Shown here one piece after another: positions 33,909 through 38,100 of a DNA stretch of 38,100 nucleotides. The stretch's first letter is position 1, and every line of letters starts with the position of its first letter. The translations under genes were made by a program, and so were the position numbers. The DNA comes from an uncultured Prevotella sp. (GTDB taxonomy: Bacteria; Bacteroidota; Bacteroidia; Bacteroidales; Bacteroidaceae), in NCBI GenBank assembly GCA_900316015.1, contig ONBG01000039.1, positions 1 to 38,100 of the forward strand, in the 5' to 3' direction. Under the pieces are notes generated by a model. The model was not told the DNA's origin and ran no database searches. It saw nothing but the letters and a program-made list of their open reading frames with translations.

Positions 33909-34528
33909 AAAAGTTGAAATCTTCATTAACCAATATGGTTGTCGTTCTTGTCTCGTGCGCTTTGGTGACAGGTGGGCTCCTTGCTTATGTCAACCATGTC
34001 ACGGAGGGACCTATCGCTTTGCAGTCGGAAAAGACTCTTGCCGACGGTATCAAGACCGTGATGGGTGGTGGAAATTTGCGCGTTACTGCCAATGATACAG
34101 TTAGGCAGGACATGGGCGGAAAGACATATCTCTTCGTCGTTCATAAGACCTCACAAGGCGGAAAGGAGATCGGGGCTGCTGTTGAGAGTACGACACAAGG
34201 CTTCGGAGGTGACTTGAAAGTGTTGGTAGGCTTCGACCATCAAGGTACAATCTTAGGTTATACCATCTTGTCCTCCTCGGAAACGCCCGGTTTAGGTGCC
34301 AAGGCAGGGCAGTGGTTCCAGAAAGATGGAAAAGGAAATATTATTGGGAAAAGTCCGGCAAAGAGCGACCTGACCGTCAGCAAGGATGGGGGAGACGTCG
34401 ATGCCATCACGGCTTCCACCATTACCAGCCGTGCTTTCCTCAAAGCCGTTAACCAAGCCTACCACGCTTACATGCGGAAAGCCGTGGACGGACATAGCGG
34501 TGCTTCCCAACAAGTAAAGAAAGGATAA
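33905..34528 (+). CDS. rnfG: Rnf complex subunit G (covalent flavin)
   Basis: RnfG is a 207-residue membrane-anchored protein with its FMN-binding domain on the outer face. One transmembrane helix (about 8-28) leads to the domain, which has SSSETPGLGAKAGQ and the flavin motif ITAST172-ITS, where T172 is the expected covalent FMN site. The arrangement is like NqrC. The start overlaps the rnfD stop (ATGA) and rnfE follows 3 bases later. Confidence 0.96.
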   Translation: MKKLKSSLTNMVVVLVSCALVTGGLLAYVNHVTEGPIALQSEKTLADGIKTVMGGGNLRVTANDTVRQDMGGKTYLFVVHKTSQGGKEIGAAVESTTQGFGGDLKVLVGFDHQGTILGYTILSSSETPGLGAKAGQWFQKDGKGNIIGKSPAKSDLTVSKDGGDVDAITASTITSRAFLKAVNQAYHAYMRKAVDGHSGASQQVKKG

Positions 34529-34531
34529 ACT

Positions 34532-35116
34532 ATGAACTATTTGAAGATTATCTATCATGGTATTGTCAAGGAGAACCCTACTTTCGTCCTTCTCCTTGGA
34601 ATGTGCCCGACGTTGGCTACCACCACGTCTGCCATCAATGGGATGTCAATGGGATTGGCTACCATGTTCGTGCTTATTTGTTCCAATTTTGTCATCTCTT
34701 GCATCAAGAACCTAACACCTGACATGGTTCGTATTCCGGTGTTTGTCGTTGTCATAGCAGCCTTTGTCTGTATCCTTCAGATGCTTATCAAGGCGTATGC
34801 CCCGTCTATCGACAGTGCATTAGGTATTTATATCCCTTTGATAGTCGTCAACTGTATTATCTTAGGTCGTGCGGAGGCGTTCGCTTGTAAGCATACTCCG
34901 CTGGCAAGTTTGTTCGACGGCATCGGCATCGGACTGGGTTTCACGATAGCCCTAACCTTATTGGGAACGGTACGAGAGTTGTTAGGCTCAGGGTCTGTTT
35001 TCGGACTACATCTCTTGCCAGAGGCGACCAACATCCTTCTGTTTATCCTCCCTCCAGGTGCCTTTATCACCTTAGGGTTCCTGATTGCCATCGTCAATAA
35101 GTTTAAGAAAGCATAA
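34532..35116 (+). CDS. rnfE: Rnf complex subunit E (membrane)
   Basis: RnfE is a 194-residue membrane protein with six hydrophobic helices, homologous to NqrD, helping form the Fe-S-bearing transmembrane core with RnfA. Its cysteines include those in NCIILGRAEAFACKH, the typical conserved segment. It starts 3 bases after rnfG. Confidence 0.96.
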   Translation: MNYLKIIYHGIVKENPTFVLLLGMCPTLATTTSAINGMSMGLATMFVLICSNFVISCIKNLTPDMVRIPVFVVVIAAFVCILQMLIKAYAPSIDSALGIYIPLIVVNCIILGRAEAFACKHTPLASLFDGIGIGLGFTIALTLLGTVRELLGSGSVFGLHLLPEATNILLFILPPGAFITLGFLIAIVNKFKKA

Positions 35117-35121
35117 GTAGT

Positions 35122-35724
35122 ATGGAATATATTTTGATTTTTATCTCCGCGATATTTGTCAACAACATTGTCTTATCGCAGTTCTTGGGGATTTGTCCAT
35201 TCCTGGGCGTGTCTAAGAAAATCGATACTGCCTTGGGCATGGGAGCAGCAGTTGCCTTTGTGCTGACGCTGTCTACCATTGTCACCTATTTGGTGCAGGT
35301 TTATGTCTTAGATCCTTTCCATCTACAATATCTCCAGACCTTGGCGTTCATTCTGGTCATCGCGGCCTTGGTCCAGATGGTGGAGATCATTCTCAAGAAA
35401 GTTTCACCTGCGCTTTATCAGGCGTTAGGCATTTTCCTCCCCTTGATTACCACCAACTGTTGCGTGTTAGGCGTCGCCATTTTAGTCATCCAGAAGGAAT
35501 TCAGTTTATTGCAAAGTGTCGTCTATGCATTTTCTACGGCCATCGGGTTTGCTCTCGCCCTCGTTCTCTTCGCGGGTATCCGGGAACAGCTCTTGTTAGT
35601 CAAGATCCCGAAAGGAATGCAAGGCATGGCAATTGTTTTGGTCACTGCTGGCCTGCTTTCCCTTGCTTTTATGGGATTCTCAGGGGTCGACAATGGCCTT
35701 CGTGCCCTGTTTGGCCTCCAGTAG
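35122..35724 (+). CDS. rnfA: Rnf complex subunit A (membrane)
   Basis: RnfA is a 200-residue six-helix membrane protein, homologous to NqrE and inverted in topology relative to RnfE. Conserved segments are NNIVLSQFLGICPFLGVSKK and LPLITTNCCVLGVA, which hold the cysteines proposed to coordinate an intramembrane Fe-S cluster. It is the last gene of the B-C-D-G-E-A operon, the usual Bacteroides order. Confidence 0.97.
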   Translation: MEYILIFISAIFVNNIVLSQFLGICPFLGVSKKIDTALGMGAAVAFVLTLSTIVTYLVQVYVLDPFHLQYLQTLAFILVIAALVQMVEIILKKVSPALYQALGIFLPLITTNCCVLGVAILVIQKEFSLLQSVVYAFSTAIGFALALVLFAGIREQLLLVKIPKGMQGMAIVLVTAGLLSLAFMGFSGVDNGLRALFGLQ

Positions 35725-35753
35725 TGCCAACTTGTTGGCGACACTTTATAGAG

Positions 35754-35798
35754 ACCTCTTGACCTGCATGCCCATCCCATGCGAGCCAAGAGGTTTTT
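35754..35798 (+). terminator. Terminator of the rnf operon
   Basis: ACCTCTTG (35754-35761) pairs with CAAGAGGT (35787-35794), with an inner GCATG/CATGC pair, and a T5 run follows. It lies 30 bases after the rnfA stop. Confidence 0.75.
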
Positions 35799-35919
35799 GC
35801 TTGTTTCCTCTCTACGTTTGCCATCTATGCCTTATCGGTATCGATCGCCAGGCAAGAAACCTTCCTACCCATGTTTCCGAGACCCTAAAAAAGGTCTGCA
35901 AACTGCAATTTTTCCCCCA

Positions 35920-35954
35920 TTTGCTTCATTATTCAAAAATAATATGTAAATTTG
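35920..35954 (+). promoter_or_regulatory. Promoter for galE
   Basis: TAAATTTG at 35947-35954 is a consensus -7. A TTTG at 35920-35923 lies 23 bases upstream, slightly far. The frame extension of galE to 35952 falls on the promoter and is therefore not coding. Confidence 0.65.
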
Positions 35955-35990
35955 CAGTATCTAATCATCAATGAACAATTTACCATTATA

Positions 35991-37028
35991 ATGAAACAGA
36001 CAATCTTAGTAACGGGTGGAACCGGCTTCATTGGATCCCATACAACGGTAGAGCTCATAGAAGCAGGTTACAAAGTAGTGATTATTGACAATCTTTCCAA
36101 TTCAAAGATTGAAGTATTAGACGGCATTGAGAAGATTACAGGCGTGCGTCCAGCCTTTGAGAAAGTAGACCTTCGCGACAAGGAAGCAACAGAGGCCGTC
36201 TTCGCAAAGTACCCGGATATAGAAGGCATTATCCATTTTGCAGCCAGTAAGGCGGTAGGAGAGAGCGTGCAGATCCCCCTCGTTTATTATCGCAATAATG
36301 TCGTTTCCTTGCTCAATCTCCTGGAGCTGATGCCAAAATACCATGTCAAAGGAATCATTTTCTCTTCCAGTTGCACGGTATATGGTCAGCCGAAGCCAGA
36401 GAACCTGCCTGTCACAGAGGACGCCCCTCACCAGAAAGCCACTTCTCCTTACGGCAATACCAAGGAGATCAACGAGCAGATTATTTATGATGACATTCAT
36501 AGTGGTGCTCCGATCAAGAGCATTGTCTTGAGATATTTCAATCCTATTGGCGCCCATCCGTCAGCTTTGATCGGTGAGCTCCCCAATGGCGTGCCAGCTA
36601 ACTTGATTCCTTATGTAACCCAGACAGCGATGGGAATCCGCAAGCAGCTTACCATCTTCGGCAATGACTATAATACTCCAGATGGAACTTGCATCCGTGA
36701 TTACATCTACGTCGTTGATTTGGCAAAGGCTCATGTGGCAGCAATGGCGAGAGTCCTTGACAAAGAAACCGACCCCATTGAGTACTTCAACATCGGTACG
36801 GGGCATGGGAACTCTACCCTTGAGATCGTCAATGCCTTTGAAAAGGCAACTGGCGTGAAAGTCAATTGGAAGTTCGGTCCCCGTCGTGAAGGCGATATCG
36901 AGAAGATCTGGGGCGATTGCACCAAGGCCAACACCGTGTTGGGCTGGAAGGCAGATACCCCATTGGAAGACGTGATGCTCTCTGCTTGGAAATGGCAGAA
37001 GAAGCTTCGCGAAGATGGAATAATGTAA
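35991..37028 (+). CDS. galE: UDP-glucose 4-epimerase
   Basis: GalE interconverts UDP-glucose and UDP-galactose in the Leloir pathway and supplies UDP-galactose for surface glycans. The 345 residues from ATG 35991 begin MKQTILVTGGTGFIGSHT with the NAD-binding GxxGxxG. The catalytic Ser/Thr region is SSSCTVYG (125-132), and Y154-x3-K158 in SPYGNTK is the short-chain dehydrogenase pair. RYFNPIGAHPS and the PDGTCIRDYIYVVDLAKAH segment are GalE signatures. It stands alone with its own promoter. The alpha-galactosidase some 17 kb away could supply galactose to the same pathway. Confidence 0.96.
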   Translation: MKQTILVTGGTGFIGSHTTVELIEAGYKVVIIDNLSNSKIEVLDGIEKITGVRPAFEKVDLRDKEATEAVFAKYPDIEGIIHFAASKAVGESVQIPLVYYRNNVVSLLNLLELMPKYHVKGIIFSSSCTVYGQPKPENLPVTEDAPHQKATSPYGNTKEINEQIIYDDIHSGAPIKSIVLRYFNPIGAHPSALIGELPNGVPANLIPYVTQTAMGIRKQLTIFGNDYNTPDGTCIRDYIYVVDLAKAHVAAMARVLDKETDPIEYFNIGTGHGNSTLEIVNAFEKATGVKVNWKFGPRREGDIEKIWGDCTKANTVLGWKADTPLEDVMLSAWKWQKKLREDGIM

Positions 37029-37038
37029 CCTAAGAAAG

Positions 37039-37066
37039 GGTTCGTCCATTGAGACGGACCGTATTT
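37039..37066 (+). terminator. Probable galE terminator
   Basis: GGTTCGTC (37039-37046) and GACGGACC (37053-37060) form an 8-bp stem with one G-U pair, followed by GTATTTTG. It lies 11 bases after the galE stop. Confidence 0.55.
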
Positions 37067-37189
37067 TGTGTTTGTGTTGTTGTTATCCCTCGATGTGAAT
37101 CGGGGGATAATTTACATATAACGCGTTAATCTTTCTTAAACGAAAGCGAGAAGGGTGCCATCTATGATGAATAAACCGCTGAAAATATG

Positions 37190-37197
37190 TACCTTTG
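37190..37197 (+). promoter_or_regulatory. -7 box for rpsP
   Basis: TACCTTTG matches the -7 consensus and lies about 60 bases upstream of the rpsP ATG. No -33 TTTG is evident. The leader contains a small hairpin (GCTGTC around 37203 with GGCAGC around 37216). Confidence 0.55.
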
Positions 37198-37256
37198 CAC
37201 CCGCTGTCACGAGTTGGCAGCATAAATTCAAACCTAATTAAAGATTAAATTAAAAA

Positions 37257-37829
37257 ATGGCAACAAGAATCAGATTACAGCGCGGCGGTCGCAAAGGCTA
37301 TGCTTTCTATAGCATTGTCATCGCTGACGTGAGAGCACCACGTGATGGTAGATTTACTGAGAAGATTGGAACGTACAATCCAAACACCAATCCTGCAACT
37401 GTAGATTTGAATTTCGATCGTGCACTCTATTGGGTAGAGACAGGCGCACAGCCTACGGACACAGTTCGTAACATCCTGAAGAATGAAGGTGTGTACTTGA
37501 TGAAGCATCTCCGTGGAGGTGTAAAGAAAGGTGCCTTCGATGAAGCTGCTGCCCAGAGCAAGTTCGATGCTTGGAAGCAGAGCAAAGCTAAGTCAGCTGA
37601 AGCTGTCAAAGAAGGGGATGCTAAGGCAAAGAAAGAAGCTATTGCTAAGGAGCTTGAGGCAGAAAAGAAGATCAATGAAGCGATTGCAAAGAAGGTAGCT
37701 GAAAAGAAAGCTGCTGAAGCTGCTGCCAAAGCAGAGGAGGAAGCAAAGAAGGCTGCTGAGGCAGCTGCCGCTGCTGCTCCTGCTGAAGGTGAAGCTGCTC
37801 CTGCAGATGCAGCACCCGCTGAGGCTTAA
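37257..37829 (+). CDS. rpsP: 30S ribosomal protein bS16 with long C-terminal Ala/Lys/Glu-rich extension
   Basis: bS16 binds 16S rRNA during 30S assembly. The conserved domain (about 1-85) is clear: [40 protein letters not shown], and a terminal LMKHLRGG. The full protein has 190 residues against about 80 in most bacteria. The extra 105 residues are a charged helical stretch ([20 protein letters not shown]) followed by an Ala/Pro/Glu tail ([18 protein letters not shown]). Bacteroidetes bS16 proteins are commonly extended in this way, so the tail is probably genuine. The gene is not followed by rimM or trmD here and ends at a terminator at 37851. Confidence 0.96.
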   Translation: MATRIRLQRGGRKGYAFYSIVIADVRAPRDGRFTEKIGTYNPNTNPATVDLNFDRALYWVETGAQPTDTVRNILKNEGVYLMKHLRGGVKKGAFDEAAAQSKFDAWKQSKAKSAEAVKEGDAKAKKEAIAKELEAEKKINEAIAKKVAEKKAAEAAAKAEEEAKKAAEAAAAAAPAEGEAAPADAAPAEA

Positions 37830-37850
37830 TTCTTTTGGTCTCAAAGGTAT

Positions 37851-37887
37851 AAAAGGTGTGATTCCCATGGGGATCGCACCTTTTTTT
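37851..37887 (+). terminator. rpsP terminator
   Basis: AAAAGGTGTGATTCCC pairs with GGGATCGCACC plus the T-run (arms about 37851-37866 and 37870-37884, one bulge and one G-U pair), ending in T7. Confidence 0.85.
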
Positions 37888-37916
37888 GATGTGCTTTGTT
37901 AGGGGTCGGAAGCAGG

Positions 37917-38004
37917 AGATGACCTTTCACCTTCTAAAAGATAACCTTTTGCGTGCCGTTAGATGATCTTTTAGGATTCAAAAGATGGTCTTTTGAGAGA
38001 CGGG
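37917..38004 (-). repeat. Second 22-bp-period array, inverted relative to the array at 15890
   Basis: AGATnnnCTTTT-type units start at 37917, 37939, 37961 and 37983, an exact 22-bp period. The second unit carries AAAAGATAACCTTTT, the reverse complement of the core of the 15890 array. The fourth carries CAAAAGATGGTCTTTTG. The other two units are degenerate on one side. The remaining bases to the window end show nothing further. Confidence 0.85.
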
Positions 38005-38100
38005 TGACTATGCCTGATATTACTTCACACTGTTTGATTTGTTATTACTGAATTGGTTTACATCTTTTTTACTTGCTTCCTGAAAAGCTTTACTCTTCCA

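Overview
The window looks like chromosomal DNA from a Bacteroidales species, most likely Prevotella or a close relative. The evidence is a SusC/SusD pair with an ECF sigma factor and FecR-type anti-sigma factor, a GLPGLI-family protein, a CzcA-TolC fusion pump, a bS16 protein with a long Ala/Lys/Glu tail, an rnfBCDGEA operon preceded by rseC, and many promoter boxes of the Bacteroidetes type (TAnnTTTG, often with TTG/TTTG about 20 bases upstream). The genus is an inference. I see no rRNA, tRNA, CRISPR array, insertion sequence or prophage.

Layout. (1) 1-868: 3' part of an alpha/beta hydrolase, closed by a strong hairpin. (2) 869-1483: a gene-poor stretch with repeated AGGTTGWCA motifs and a terminator. 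(3) 1484-8613, minus strand: ECF sigma factor, FecR anti-sigma factor, SusC, SusD. This is a trans-envelope signalling and glycan or nutrient uptake locus with no enzyme beside it. (4) 8796-15146, plus strand: His-rich small protein, CzcA-TolC fusion, CzcB-like adaptor and a small HMA-like protein, together a heavy-metal export module divergent from the sigma gene. (5) 15130-19097, minus strand: esterase, rubrerythrin and GH36 alpha-galactosidase, with a 22-bp-period repeat array between the first two. (6) 19246-19704: Bcp-type peroxiredoxin. (7) 19894-25212, minus strand: a second ECF sigma operon with a membrane anti-sigma-like protein, a secreted plug-like protein, a GLPGLI protein and a TonB-receptor-like barrel. 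(8) 25306-27534, minus strand: Wzx-like flippase and DeoD, with a tandemly repeated promoter region upstream. (9) 27900-29423: GHL10-type glycoside hydrolase. (10) 29475-29921: acidic hypothetical protein. (11) 30139-35724: rseC-rnfBCDGEA, an ion-pumping ferredoxin:NAD+ oxidoreductase. (12) 35991-37028: galE. (13) 37257-37829: rpsP, followed by a second 22-bp repeat array in the opposite orientation.

The strongest candidates for something little described are the sigma/anti-sigma/plug/GLPGLI/barrel operon (19894-25212), the repeated promoter block upstream of deoD (27562-27785), and the two 22-bp-period intergenic arrays (15890-15977 and 37917-38004). Most of the remaining content is ordinary Bacteroidales core and accessory metabolism: oxidative-stress defence (rubrerythrin, Bcp), galactose metabolism (alpha-galactosidase, GalE), purine salvage, and membrane energetics.
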